DNA of 37,535 nucleotides, from the NCBI GenBank assembly GCA_003833135.1, contig QZLH01000061.1:120522-158056 (forward strand), in the 5' to 3' direction. Shown here piece by piece: positions 1 to 10,487 of the stretch. Below the pieces are notes generated by a model, which was not told the DNA's origin, searched no databases, and worked only from the letters and a program-made list of their open reading frames with translations. The position numbers were made by a program, and so were the translations under genes. The DNA is from Oehlia diaphana (lineage: Eukaryota > Glomeromycota > Glomeromycetes > Glomerales > Glomeraceae). Positions within the stretch are counted from its first letter, which is position 1, and each line of letters opens with the position of its first letter.

Positions 1-894
1 TTGTTTTTTTTTTTTTTTTTTTTTTTTTTGATAAAAAAAGATAAAAAAGAAATTTCTAAAAAAAAAACTTTTTTCAGCCTTTTGGTTTTTTTTTTTAAAA
101 AAAAAAATAATAAGCCACGAGAAAAAAAAACCAAAAAAAAAACATTAAATTATTCTTTTAAAAAGTCGTATATTATATCTCAAATGATTCCTTTAAAAAG
201 TCATATATAGCTCAAATTATTAACTTTTAAAAAGTCGATATATAACTCAAAAAAAAAAATCTTTTTAATTTAGAACTCTTTTTTTTTTTCGAGACACATT
301 ATCGGAATAAATAAACAATGAAATGGCCTGATTTGGTAATTTTTAATTTTTTATTTATTTATTTTTTTTATTTTTAAATAGAGTTTTGATTGATGTGTAA
401 TATATCATGAGTGTACTGTATATACCATGATAAATCGCGTATATGCCATATACAGTATGTATACCACTTAATACAAGTAAAAAGGTTCAATTAAATCACG
501 AGAGTTCTTGAAGCTTTTGTTAAAAAAGTTTTTAAGGAACACGATGCCGTTTTTGATTCTTTTCTTTCGCGAATTCTATTGGCCTTTCTTTGTTACTTCG
601 CCACACAAAAACTTGACTTTTAAAAAAAAAAGCAATGAAACGAGCCTCAAAATAAACCACTTTAGTTTTAAAAAAAACACACTTTTTATAAATGACTTGT
701 ATAATAGAGCCACGTTTTAACATTAACTAAGCCATAGTTAATAAATTTATAAAATGAAACGTAATTGAAGTTGAAACGTAATTATTTAAGGGAAAAAGAA
801 AAACAAGACTTTTTCAAGAATTTTTTTCATATATAAAAGAAAATTTGTTTTTTTTTTTTTAAAGAAAAAAATAAATTTCTTTCATCACCCGTAG
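1..894. other. AT-rich upstream region of the MFS gene
   Basis: No gene is supported here. The stretch opens with a long T run and contains many A/T homopolymers. Three related units lie at 155-251. The last part should hold the promoter and perhaps a short 5' exon of the MFS gene, because the first recognisable coding exon has no in-frame ATG of its own. Open frames at 1-210 and 508-720 are low complexity (Lys/Phe) and lack ATG starts. Confidence 0.6.
155..251. repeat. three imperfect tandem units of about 34 bp
   Basis: Three copies of a unit with the core TTTAAAAAGTC, followed by a TA-rich stretch and CTCAAA, start near 155, 190 and 223. The copies differ by small substitutions and indels. 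This is seen directly; no function is known. Confidence 0.6.
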
Positions 895-3019
895 ATACTT
901 TTTTCAAAGTGGCGTCAAATCGTGATTATATCGAATATAATAAACTCTATGAAGAAAAAAGTGTTATACAAGAGGAGATTGTAAGAGATCATTCAATTTC
1001 TTTAACAACATGCCTTTTTTACAAAAAATGAAGTTAAAAAATTTCTTTTCCTTTAGAATGATGGTTCGAAAAAAGATTCAGTTAGTACGTTTAATGTCGA
1101 TTATGCCTTACATTTAGATGATGATGAACCTATATCACCAACTTTCATTGAAGATGATCCAAAAAATTGGACAGATTTTAAGAAAAACGCTATTCTTACT
1201 ATAGTAACTATAGCTGCAATGCTTTCTCCAATTGCAAACACGTAAATATTTCGTCTTGTTCACGTGAGACACGTGAGACGCTATAATAAACTGACTGATC
1301 TTTTCAAAAAATTGTAATAGAATATTTTTTCCCGCAATATTAACAGTACGTGAAGAAATGCAAACAACTGAAACAGTTGTAAATGCAGTAGGTAAGTAAT
1401 TAAAATATTTAATTAAAATATATATATAAATTTTTTTTTTTTTTTTAATATTCGATCTTTTCTAGTTGCCATATTCGTATATCTTATGGGAATTTCTGTA
1501 AGAAATTTAAATTTTTTTTTTATTTCTCTAATATAATCTAACATTTATAATATATAAATGTAATTTCTATTGGAGTTGGAAGGTTGGAATTGGAAGAATT
1601 GGAATTGAGGGGGTTGTTGAAATTAGAAGAATTGTAACTTGTAAGTTTCCATACGTATCATTTTATTGTAATATATATTTATATTATGATTTTCTTAATT
1701 GAAGTCCCAATAGTTTCCAATCTTCCAATCCTCCAATCCTCCAATCCTTCAATCCTCAATCCTCCAATTCTCCAATATTCCATTATAATTATCTCATATA
1801 ATCATCTCCTTTTTAGCCATTGTTTTGGGCATCATATTCAGATTTAAAAGAAACAAGAAGAAAAGTTTATTTATTAGCTAGTGCTATGTTTATAATAGCA
1901 GCATTTTTATGCATTTCGGCGACTAATATTTGGTGGTTAATGATCCTTCGTGCATTACAAGCAACTGGTTCTTCAGCTGTATTATGTATTGGTGCAGGAA
2001 CTCTTAGCGATATTTACGTCCCAACAGGTATAAATTCGCGTCAAAATACTTGTCAAATTTTTATAAAAGTCACATTAATTAAAATTCTCTTTACAGAACT
2101 TGGTACTGCATATGGATTATTTTATTTTGGATTTTTCGTAGGACCTTTAATTGGACCATTGATAGGAGGATATTTAACACAATATGTTCATTGGAGGGCA
2201 ATATTTTGGTTTTTAACAATATATGGAAGTACTTTATTTTTGGTAATTTATTTATTTTTACCAGAAACTTCAAGACCAAAACAAACATCAAAAATTCCAT
2301 TATCAAAATTACGATCAGATGAAATTTCATTATCTTTACAAAAATCTTTTAATCCATTATCACCTATATCATTATTAAAATATCCAAATCTTACATTAAT
2401 AATTTTATATAAAATTTGGGTAACATCAACAATTTATGTACAAAATATTCTTATACCAGAAAGATTTGCTATAACTTATGGATTATCAGCATCACAAATT
2501 GGTTTAGTATTTTTAGCACCAGGTTTAGGATTAATGAGTGGTAGTTTAGTTGGTGGTAAATTATCAGATTATGTATTAAGTGAAAGAATGAAAAAAATTG
2601 GTGGTAATTATTTACCTGAATTAAGATTATATAGTGCTTGGTTTGGTAGTATATTAATTCCATTAGCATATTTTAGTTTTGGTTGGTTACTTGAAAATGG
2701 TGTTTCTATATTTTATCCTTTATTTACAATGTTTTTAGGTGGTTTTGGTACTTTAATGGCTTTTAATCCTACTTCTACTTATTTAGTTGAATCTTATCCA
2801 ACAAGAAGTGCTTCAGTTGTAGCATTAAATAATTTTATGAGAGCTTTAGTAGCTGGTAGTATGTCAGCTCTCGCTGCTCCTTTAAGTGATGCTGTAGGTA
2901 CTGGTTGGACTTTTACTTTAATGGCTAGTGGTAATGTTCTTACTATAACTTTTTTAATAATCGTTTATAATTATGGTAGAAAATGGAGAGAAAAAATACG
3001 TAAAGAGAATCCTAGATAA
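895..3019 (+). CDS. MFS transporter, DHA1-type drug/H+ antiporter
   Basis: Probable plasma-membrane proton antiporter exporting drugs or small metabolites. Exons: about 895-980, 1057-1241, 1321-1391, 1466-1497, 1817-2027 and 2097-3019. All introns are GT-AG and the frame closes, giving about 497-504 residues, normal for 12-TM DHA1 carriers. The first helix region carries NTIFFPAILTV, like the S-NIYFPA stretch of fungal DHA1 carriers. The loop 2-3 signature is the degenerate YSDLKETRRKVY. LSDIYVPTELGTAYG is followed by antiporter motif C (GPLIGPLIGG) in helix 5. Fungal relatives are the Flr1/Tpo/Qdr-type carriers; the substrate cannot be told. The start is unresolved: no in-frame ATG lies between the stop at 834 and 909. 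Possible starts are a 7-bp exon at 754-760 (ATGAAAC, donor at 761, acceptor at 894) or an ATG split by an intron ending at 909. Intron 4 (1498-1816) is about four times longer than the others and holds an inverted repeat. Confidence 0.92.
1570..1780. repeat. inverted purine/pyrimidine repeat inside MFS intron 4
   Basis: The left part (1570-1636) is made of TTGGA/ATTGGAAG-type units on the plus strand. The right part (about 1705-1780) is made of CCAATCCT/CCTCCAAT-type units, which are their reverse complement. The two arms could pair into a long imperfect hairpin with about 70 bp between them. Intron 4 is 319 bp against 69-79 bp for the other introns of this gene, which fits an insertion such as a small inverted-repeat element. 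No target-site duplication was established. Confidence 0.6.
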
Positions 3020-3488
3020 ATAATTACAGTTAATTTAGGTTAGGTTAATCATATTATTATTAGATTTTATATAAATTAAAAAATATTGTAAAAAAAAAAG
3101 CTTTTTTTTTTTGATGTTTCAAATTATCAAATTTTTGAATGAAAAAAATTCTCAAAATTTTTTTTCAAATTTTCTTCCCTGTAAAAAAAGTCAATCCGTT
3201 TTTTTTTATTCCATCTTTTTTTCCGTAAAAGGTTCATATTTCCGGAATTAATAACTTTATATCAGAATTATTTACATTTTCCATGAATGGATCCGTGAAT
3301 GGATCCGTGAAAGGGCTCATTTTTACAGAAATAAAGGATAAAATTTTTTATAGGGTACAAAAGCTTTGTACCTTTGAAATCCAGAACACTATATGATTTA
3401 TTCCTACAGATAAGAACTATCTCGTCATATGGATCTATCACGATTTGAGGTTGGCTCATTTCTTTTTCAATTAGAGGTTTCAAAAGAT

Positions 3489-3609
3489 ATATCGGCTGAT
3501 TGGAAAATCAAACCAATTAATATTTAAGATGGGTTCATTGTATAACTGATGGTTTACTTATTGTCATTAGCATATAAAATTATGGGGGGCTTTTCCGATC
3601 AGCCGATAT
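3489..3609. mobile_element. 121-bp MITE-like element with 19-bp terminal inverted repeats
   Basis: The left arm at 3489-3507 (ATATCGGCTGATTGGAAAA) and the right arm at 3591-3609 (TTTTCCGATCAGCCGATAT) are reverse complements at 18 of 19 positions, with 83 bp between them. The size and arms fit a non-autonomous inverted-repeat element. No clear target-site duplication is visible, and there is no coding capacity for a transposase. Confidence 0.6.
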
Positions 3610-3812
3610 GTTTTTTCGCATTTCGCATTTTTTCAGGCGATAATATCCTTCAGGATGATAGCGGGTTTCCCTGTTTTTTTGATAGTTTTTTTTTTACATA
3701 TTTCCCATTTTTAATTTAATATTAATAATTTTCAATTAAAATAAATTATAATTTTTTAGTTAAAAGCATTTTGAATATACAGTAATTAAATTATGACTTC
3801 TTAATTTTTATC

Positions 3813-3911
3813 AATATTATTATTGGATGATTAAGCTAAAAATAGTCTAATAGCGGTCACGTAGTGTCGCATTAGACTATTATATAGTTTAAATCATCCA
3901 ATAATAATATT
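3813..3911. mobile_element. 99-bp fold-back element
   Basis: Outer arms at 3813-3832 and 3892-3911 are perfect 20-bp reverse complements (AATATTATTATTGGATGATT and its complement). Inside them, AATAGTCTAATAGCG pairs with CGCATTAGACTATT with one bulge. The centre is GGTCACGTAGTGTC, which also has short symmetric CAC/GTG arms. Almost the whole segment could fold into one hairpin or cruciform. This is typical of fold-back MITE-like elements, but a structured RNA end is also possible. Confidence 0.6.
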
Positions 3912-4544
3912 ATCGGTTCGTTCATGCAATTTTTATAATAAAACTCCAGTTACTATCCAATAATCTTATTAATTGATAATAAATATTAAAGATACTGTAT
4001 TATCTACCTATCATGATAATCATGTTAATCTTACTTTGTCATCGTAAAATATTATTTTTTTTTTATACAAGTATAAAGAATACTTTCTATTGATTTGTTC
4101 CCTTTTAACTTTTCCCTACGCTCTACTAACAATTGATAAATCACCCGTTTTTGTCATCACAAATTATATAATTCACTTTCTTCAAAAATTTTAAAAATTT
4201 TGAAGGTTTAAAATTAAAAATATTTATTTTTTATTAAACAAGTTTTTTTTTTTCTATATTTACATTAACATATTGAATTAATTAAATTTGACCTTTTTAT
4301 ATAATTTTAAAAGGTTTATATTATCTAATTCTATAAAAAAAAATTTATCCCATTATGTGAATTAAATAACAAAGTTTCTGAGTTAGATTGTTCTAAAATA
4401 ACAACACATATTTTATACAAATAGGAGTAGAATATATTGAATATTAATAGTATAATGATACTGAAAATTCAAATAAGTGTTAATTAAGAAAAAAATACCA
4501 CCTTTAAAAAAAACATATATGAAGAAGTACCCACCCTTCTTTTC

Positions 4545-6437
4545 TTAATTGTCATATTCTATAACCACTTCACCACCTCTGCTTACACTTTCAAATACGA
4601 TCAGAGCTCTTCTAAGTCCTTCATTCGACACTCTTGTCCTTCTGGCTAAAATTAATTTTTTTAGAGTTCCTATTACATCCGCATACTGTGTAATCAAACA
4701 AAGGTATTCATCATCGATACAACTACTCCTAGGAAATTGTAATACTTCTAATGGAGCTTTACAATTTCCAAGTAACCAGTGTATTACCATTAACCAAAAT
4801 GTTCCTTCAATAACAACCATCAAATTCTTTAGTTTTGGTGGAAATGCTCGAGAAACACGTTTCCAAAACTGTTCATCATCCATCAATTCTGTTCCTACTG
4901 AAATATGAAGTTGTTGAAGTTGTTGACAATTATTTAAAAGTATGAGTAATTGAGGGAAAATCTCTCTGCTTGTATGTGTTTCTAATTTAACTAAATATGG
5001 GCATGTTATAGAAAGTGTAGAGAGAATGGATGATGGTGGGAAATCACCCACTCCTCTGGATATTAATCCTAGAGGTCTTCTCACATTCCATACTTTTCTT
5101 CCTAATCTGATATCTTTTAATGAACCACAAGTATTTTGTATCATTCTCGCCAAAGGATGATCAGAAGTGGGAGATGATGATGAAGATGAAGATGAAGATG
5201 AAGAAGATGATGGTGGTGAATATGTTGGTGTCGATGTCAATATTGCCGATGATATAGGAGGAATTCCTCTTAAAACAGGTCCTATTACATTTATATTACC
5301 CTGAATATGATTTCCCGTAATGGGTACAACTGATGGGGGAGCAAGTATTGTTCTTAAATCTCTAAATCCAACACTTTTCCTAAACACAAATTTTTTTAAT
5401 TTTTTAAATGTCGCAGAAGCTAAAGGTTCAACAATATCATCATTTAATCCTAAGCACCTTTCAAATACTAAAGTTTGCAAGTTTACACAAATAACTAAAG
5501 GTGTTAAACTAACACTTATTCTAAAATCAGCTCCAATAAATTCTAAATGATTTAATGAACTAGCTTGAGTACCTAAACCTTCAATTAAAATAGGTAAACA
5601 ATTTGATCCACCCCTTCTCAAGATTACACGTTGCAATGCATGTTGAGCTGTTAAAAGGCTTAACATCATTTGAGGATCTGCGTGCCTCCTTTGCCATGAT
5701 GAAAAACTTATTTCCAATGTGTTTAAATTTTGAGATACTTCAGAGAGAACTTGCATGATTTTTCCATCCGTCGCATCTCCCCCATATTCAAATTTTTGTA
5801 AATGTACCAAACAATTATTTGCTCCAGGATAATTCGGAATTTGTAATAAATCATCAAAACCATAAGCGCTACGAAATTCCTCAAAACTTGTTGGTGTATA
5901 TTGAATATCTCCAGGATGATGTGACCAAAATCTTCTATCAATCAATCCGATTAATCTTTGCGTATTCAACGAAAGAGATTCGAGTATTCGAGTTTTCGAA
6001 AATAAAAGTTTAACGAGTTCGTTGACAATTAACTTTACGACCCTTAGATCGTCGAACATTACAAGGTCATGTCTGATTTGACGTCCTTTTTCGTATTCTT
6101 CTTGTAACCATGCTGAAGTTGATTCGTATAAATCATCAAATCTAAAACCACGAATAAAAGATGGATAATCAAAAATTTTAGTTGTGTCATTAAGTGGAAT
6201 ATTAACCCCTTCGGATAATAGATAATTTTTAACTATCGGAGAAAAAAATGAAATGTAAATATCGATGATGTCCGAACAAGGTTTTTTAGCTAATTGGAAA
6301 GGTCGTTTCCATAAGAATCTTATTACACTAATACACCAAGATCTGTTTACTAAAAGACAGGAATGTAATGTAGATTTTTCATATTCTAAAATGTGAAATA
6401 TTTCTTCCAAGCATTCTCTTGGTAAACGATTTGCCAT
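4545..6437 (-). CDS. F-box protein with leucine-rich C-terminal region
   Basis: Intronless gene of 630 residues. The N-terminal F-box (about residues 4-45) reads LPRECLEEIFHIL, then SCLLVNRSWC and FLWKRPF, the usual Rhizophagus F-box layout. The F-box would bind Skp1 in an SCF ubiquitin ligase; the rest would choose the target. The body contains degenerate leucine-rich segments (for example LQTLVFERCLGLNDDIVEPLA and LKKFVFRK). A serine run sits in the last third, encoded by GAT/GAA-type triplets on the plus strand at about 5173-5215. The start was taken at the ATG at 6437 because residues upstream in the same frame are Phe/Lys homopolymers from an A/T tract. The target is unknown. The gene belongs to a family known to be expanded in these fungi. 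Confidence 0.85.
   Translation of the reverse strand: MANRLPRECLEEIFHILEYEKSTLHSCLLVNRSWCISVIRFLWKRPFQLAKKPCSDIIDIYISFFSPIVKNYLLSEGVNIPLNDTTKIFDYPSFIRGFRFDDLYESTSAWLQEEYEKGRQIRHDLVMFDDLRVVKLIVNELVKLLFSKTRILESLSLNTQRLIGLIDRRFWSHHPGDIQYTPTSFEEFRSAYGFDDLLQIPNYPGANNCLVHLQKFEYGGDATDGKIMQVLSEVSQNLNTLEISFSSWQRRHADPQMMLSLLTAQHALQRVILRRGGSNCLPILIEGLGTQASSLNHLEFIGADFRISVSLTPLVICVNLQTLVFERCLGLNDDIVEPLASATFKKLKKFVFRKSVGFRDLRTILAPPSVVPITGNHIQGNINVIGPVLRGIPPISSAILTSTPTYSPPSSSSSSSSSSSSSPTSDHPLARMIQNTCGSLKDIRLGRKVWNVRRPLGLISRGVGDFPPSSILSTLSITCPYLVKLETHTSREIFPQLLILLNNCQQLQQLHISVGTELMDDEQFWKRVSRAFPPKLKNLMVVIEGTFWLMVIHWLLGNCKAPLEVLQFPRSSCIDDEYLCLITQYADVIGTLKKLILARRTRVSNEGLRRALIVFESVSRGGEVVIEYDN
5170..5220. repeat. 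trinucleotide (GAT/GAA) tract coding poly-Ser
   Basis: An imperfect GATGAA/GATGAT triplet run within the first F-box gene is read on the minus strand as a run of about 14 serines. Such triplet tracts usually vary in length between strains. Confidence 0.7.
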
Positions 6438-8441
6438 AATGAGAGAATTTTTTTTTTTTTTTTTTATTGTAAAATTCGTTAAACCTGAATAATAAAAAAA
6501 AAGAAAAAAAAAATACAATAAATAAAATAAATTAAAATGAACAATTAATTACATCATAATAAAGTAAAATTTATGGTATAATTTTTTTTTAAGAAAATTA
6601 TAACGTAGTTTGGCTAGTTTCTTGAATTAGTGAATTTGAATAAATTTTTTTTTTTTGATACCTTTGAAATTTTAAATCAATGTGATAATAAATAAATAAT
6701 ATAAAGGTATTTATTTTATTTTATATTAATTTAATTAATATGGACAAATTAATTTAATTATTGGTATTAAATAAAGTAGTAAAATGCCGAATTTAATTAA
6801 TTATCTGCAAAAGTAATTTGATTTTAAAAAGGGGAATTATTAAATGTAATAAAAAAAGAAAAACAATAATGATTCCCGAAATAGTTTTGAAATAAAAAAA
6901 AAAAGAGGAAAGTTTTGAAGAATAAGAAAAAGCAGTTTTTTTTTTTTCTTAAATAAGGGGGATAATCCAAATTTTTTTTTAAAAAAAGTTCCCTTTATGA
7001 GATACAAAAAAAAAATATCATTCAGCCTAAACAGCCACTTGCGTAGTTTGTACAATATTGAGATGAAAATCTGAAGATCGATTGGATATTCCTTACTAGC
7101 GTAGTCTATAAACGGCTATAATTACCTGACATGGCGGGTCGATTCTTTCCATTGCTGCGGTATTTACTTTGTTTTTGTATCGAAAGAAGAAGGATATAAG
7201 ATAATATTGATCTACTGTAGATCTAAAGCTATTGTTTTATTTGAACTTTTGAATAAAAATTGTTGTGACTAGTGTTTAGGAATATAATATTACCTTTTTT
7301 TTATGGTGATCATCGAAAAAAGTTACAAATGATTAAATGATTATATTACGGAAAAAAATGCTCGATTAAGTTAAGCACGAAAAATTAACATGGATAATCA
7401 TGATGTAATATTAAAAAATCGGAAATTACTTAGGTTTTTAAGATTTTTTTTTTTTTCGTGAAAATTGACGCGAGAATGTTGATTCAAAAAAAATAATTAT
7501 GTTTGTCGGTCACTCGGACACTTTAATTGGTGCGTGCAAAGTGCAAACTTGTACACAAGACAGATCGCGATAATGACTTTGTAGCTATGAAAAATATTAT
7601 CACCACAAACATAATATTAATTACGACCGCGATTTGATAGTGACATACTTATTCGGGCGGACGATGTAATTTACTTTTTCTACCCCGTTTTTTAGGTTAT
7701 CCGAAATATTTTGAAAAAGATTCAAAATACAATAAAAAAGTTTCAAAATTCAATGACTTTGTTTAAAATTTTATCTTATTATGATGGAATAATAAAATGT
7801 GAACAAGCCAATTATCGCGCGTCTTGCATAACGCAGTATTGTTTTTATTCTATAATTCTAACGAAATAGTTAACTTTCATCAATGATGTATAAACTTAAT
7901 TATGGGATGCCACATGATCTTTCACGTGTCAATTCTCATCAACTTCGAGCGGAACAATAATTTTCGTATCAAGAACTCTTTAATTTTACTTTGAAAAGAT
8001 ATTATTCGAACCGGTTATTTAAAAAAAGCATTATGAAATATTTAACGTTTGAAATCTAATTATACTTAATGTATTTAAATTGACATATACATATACTTGA
8101 CATAACTCTTTCACAGATATGCCTTTAAAGGAAGTTTGTAAATTTATGAATGGGAGATAATTACATAAAATCAACGATAATGACTTGCATTACATATATT
8201 ATATAATTGATATGTTGCAGAAGTAATAACATTTGATTTTGAACAATGAAATTTATGATTCATATTATTACAATCTATCTTTTTTTTTTCGATTTATTTG
8301 GTCTTAAATAAATAAATAAATAAAAAAATAAAAAAAAAAAATACAGTTCGCCTCAATGTTCCGATGTTCGTAATGTTTTCATTTAATCTTTATCTTAAGA
8401 AATTCTTAAATAAAACATGTTTGATAAATAAATAAAGATAT

Positions 8442-8491
8442 TATATATATATATGTCTCTTTTTTACGAAATAAGAGACTTATATATATAT
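8442..8491. repeat. TA-flanked inverted repeat
   Basis: A (TA)n GTCTCTT arm is followed, after about 11 bp, by AAGAGAC T(TA)n, giving a near-perfect hairpin. It lies about 175 bp downstream of the stop of the second F-box gene on its own strand. It may be a transcript-end structure or simply a microsatellite by-product. Confidence 0.45.
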
Positions 8492-8503
8492 AAATATACG
8501 CAT

Positions 8504-8660
8504 ACTATACACATACACACACATATATATATATACATATGTAATAAATAAATAAGTAAATGAATGAATGAGTGAAGAATGAAATGAACGAAAAAAAACT
8601 TTTCTAATAAATAAAAAAAATATATAAGCTTTTAGATACATATATATATATATATATATT
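8504..8660. repeat. CA/TA microsatellites
   Basis: Runs of alternating CACA and TATA dinucleotides at about 8504-8540 and a pure TA run at about 8639-8659 lie just past the second F-box stop codon. Confidence 0.7.
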
Positions 8661-8663
8661 CAT

Positions 8664-9437
8664 TTACCAATTAAAATCATAATTATTAATTTTGAAATCA
8701 TATTCCTTAATAACATTTAAGTATGAATGCTGTGAATTCTGAAAACCCAGTTCCAGATCTTCATTTACACTTTTTACCTTTTCCAAAAAACCTTTTAATC
8801 CTTTAACATTAAATGGTAATTTTTTCTTATTTCTAATTTCAATCCATTGTAATTCTTTAGGAATATTTTCACCCAATTCTTCCATATGTTCATCCCAATT
8901 TGATTGTTCATTAAATGTGACACTTAACTTTTGTAAATGAACAAGAGATTTAAAAATTAAAAGTAATTCATTAGGAAATATAGTTTCAAGATACAAATTT
9001 TCAACTTGAGTACAATGATTTGTTAAAATTTGAATTCTCTTAAAACTTTCTTCCAAATTATATGAAGAATTTGTTGAAATTGGATTAAATGCATTACTAA
9101 ATAATAATTGTGAAGGTGAATTAATTTGAGGAAGTGAATTTGATTTCCAACCCAAATAAATATTTTTTAAATTAATATTTGAAATTTGAAAAAATTCTGT
9201 AATAAAATTTAAATCTTGTTCATAACAAATAATTTTTAAATTGTTTAATTTTGTTAAAGAATGTTGTAAAGGGGTTAAAGAATTAATTGATACACAATTA
9301 TTTAATTCAAGTGTATGTAATCTATTGCATTTTTTGATCATATAATCTAAAGTATGTTTTTGAATATTATTTAAATTTGTTTTTGTAAGTTTAAGTCGAT
9401 TTAAAGAAGGTGGAAGATTATTTTTTTTCTTATTAAT

Positions 9438-9477
<40 letters not shown>

Positions 9478-10487
9478 TTAGATTGATATAATTTTTGTAA
9501 ATGTGGAGGTAACTGAATTTGATTATATTGATCATCAAAAAGTGATTGAAAAATTTGTTCATAAGTTGTAAAATTATAAAAATTTGAATAATTTAATTCT
9601 ATACATGTTAAATAATTTTGAGATGAAACAAGGGATGCCATAACTTTACCCAATTTTAAAGAAATAATATCATAAATTTTGATAGAATTTATAAATTTAC
9701 AATTCTTTGTCATAATTGTAAGAAGATCATAAGTAGGTTTATCATCACTTAACGAACCACATGAAAATTCTTTTAATGTATAAAATAATGGATTAGAAGA
9801 ATTTGATGAAGAAGAGGAGGAGGAAGTAGAAGAAGAAAAAGATGATGAGGAAGAAGAAGAGGATGATGATAATAATAATAAATTATTATTATATAATGAA
9901 GAAGAACGATTATTTTGTTGTGATGATGATAAAATCTTAAGAAAATTTGATAAAAAATCACATTTATAAATTTCTAAGGAATGTAATTTGTTACAACCTC
10001 TCAACAAAACTTTTGATAATTCTTGTTCAACTGATTGTTTTTGTAATTCGAAAATCCATTTATCATTAGCCGACATAGTCTGAATCTTTTGTTGTAATTC
10101 AGTTTTTGAAGAAATTTTGATATTTTTTAATCTAAAGATTAATGGAACCAAATCAAATGTATTTTGATCTATAGTTAAACTTTGTAAATAAGAAATATAA
10201 TCGAATAAAGGTTTACGAGGAAATTCCGACATATTAATCCCAACATTTATTAACTTTTTTCTAGAATCTTCTGAAATACATGATAGATAGGTTCTAGTTA
10301 TCATATTACACCGTTCTTTAGATGTACCAGCTATATTAAACGGATATTTCCATAGATAAGGGATAACCACTGTACACCAAAACCTATTTACCATTAAACA
10401 GGAATATAAATCCTTTGTTTCGGAAAGATTTGAAAGAATATTTTCTAAACATTCTGGTAATAATTGTTGTGAATATTGTTGTGACAT
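8664..10487 (-). CDS. F-box protein, Ser-rich
   Basis: Intronless gene of 607 residues. The F-box near the N-terminus has LLPECLENILSNL, then CLMVNRFWC and IPYLWKYPFN, the same arrangement as the F-box gene 2 kb upstream in the window. The likely role is a Skp1-binding adaptor of an SCF ubiquitin ligase. The remainder is Asn/Ser/Leu-rich with leucine-rich repeat-like segments (for example LHTLELNNCVSINSLTPLQ). Two serine blocks come from GAT/GAA/GAG triplet repeats at about 9440-9473 and 9796-9875. The start is set at the ATG at 10487; seven codons upstream there is only a GTG. The two F-box proteins share the N-terminal pattern but have diverged strongly elsewhere, so they look like distant family members, not a recent tandem duplicate. 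Confidence 0.82.
9440..9473. repeat. (GAT)n tract coding poly-Ser
   Basis: An almost pure GAT triplet run of about eleven units lies in the second F-box gene and is read as serine on the minus strand. A second, less pure block of GAA/GAG/GAT triplets lies at about 9796-9875. Confidence 0.75.

Larger units (their letters stand above)
3020..4544. other. convergent intergenic region with two inverted-repeat elements
   Basis: This is the 3' side of both the MFS gene and the minus-strand F-box gene. It holds a two-copy 12-bp tandem repeat at 3284-3307 (TGAATGGATCCG) and the inverted-repeat elements at 3489-3609 and 3813-3911. Otherwise it is AT-rich with homopolymer runs. A 71-codon minus-strand frame at 3268-3483 matches no family I recognise. 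Confidence 0.6.
6438..8663. other. 2.2-kb intergenic region between two minus-strand F-box genes
   Basis: This should contain the promoter of the first F-box gene (near 6440-6700) and the 3' end of the second. It is AT-rich with homopolymers. The part at about 7060-7690 is less AT-rich, with scattered GC-containing words, but I see no reading frame or RNA gene in it. TA microsatellites and a small hairpin lie at 8440-8660. Confidence 0.5.

Noticed and set aside
508..720. Overlapping plus and minus open frames
   Set aside because: No ATG start on the plus frame, Lys/Phe-rich low-complexity content, and no spliced partner.
3268..3483. 71-codon minus-strand frame with HGSIHGSIHG near the end
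   Set aside because: It matches no family I know, and the HGSIHGS part comes from a 12-bp tandem repeat. It lies in a spacer with inverted-repeat elements, so it was not called as a gene.
6438..6518. 27-codon N-terminal extension of the first F-box gene
   Set aside because: The extra residues are Phe/Tyr/Lys homopolymer coded by A/T tracts. The F-box normally begins a few residues after Met, as it does from the ATG at 6437.
7060..7690. Less AT-rich block that might hide an RNA gene or decayed transposon
   Set aside because: I found no tRNA-like arms, no convincing inverted ends and no reading frame of useful length.
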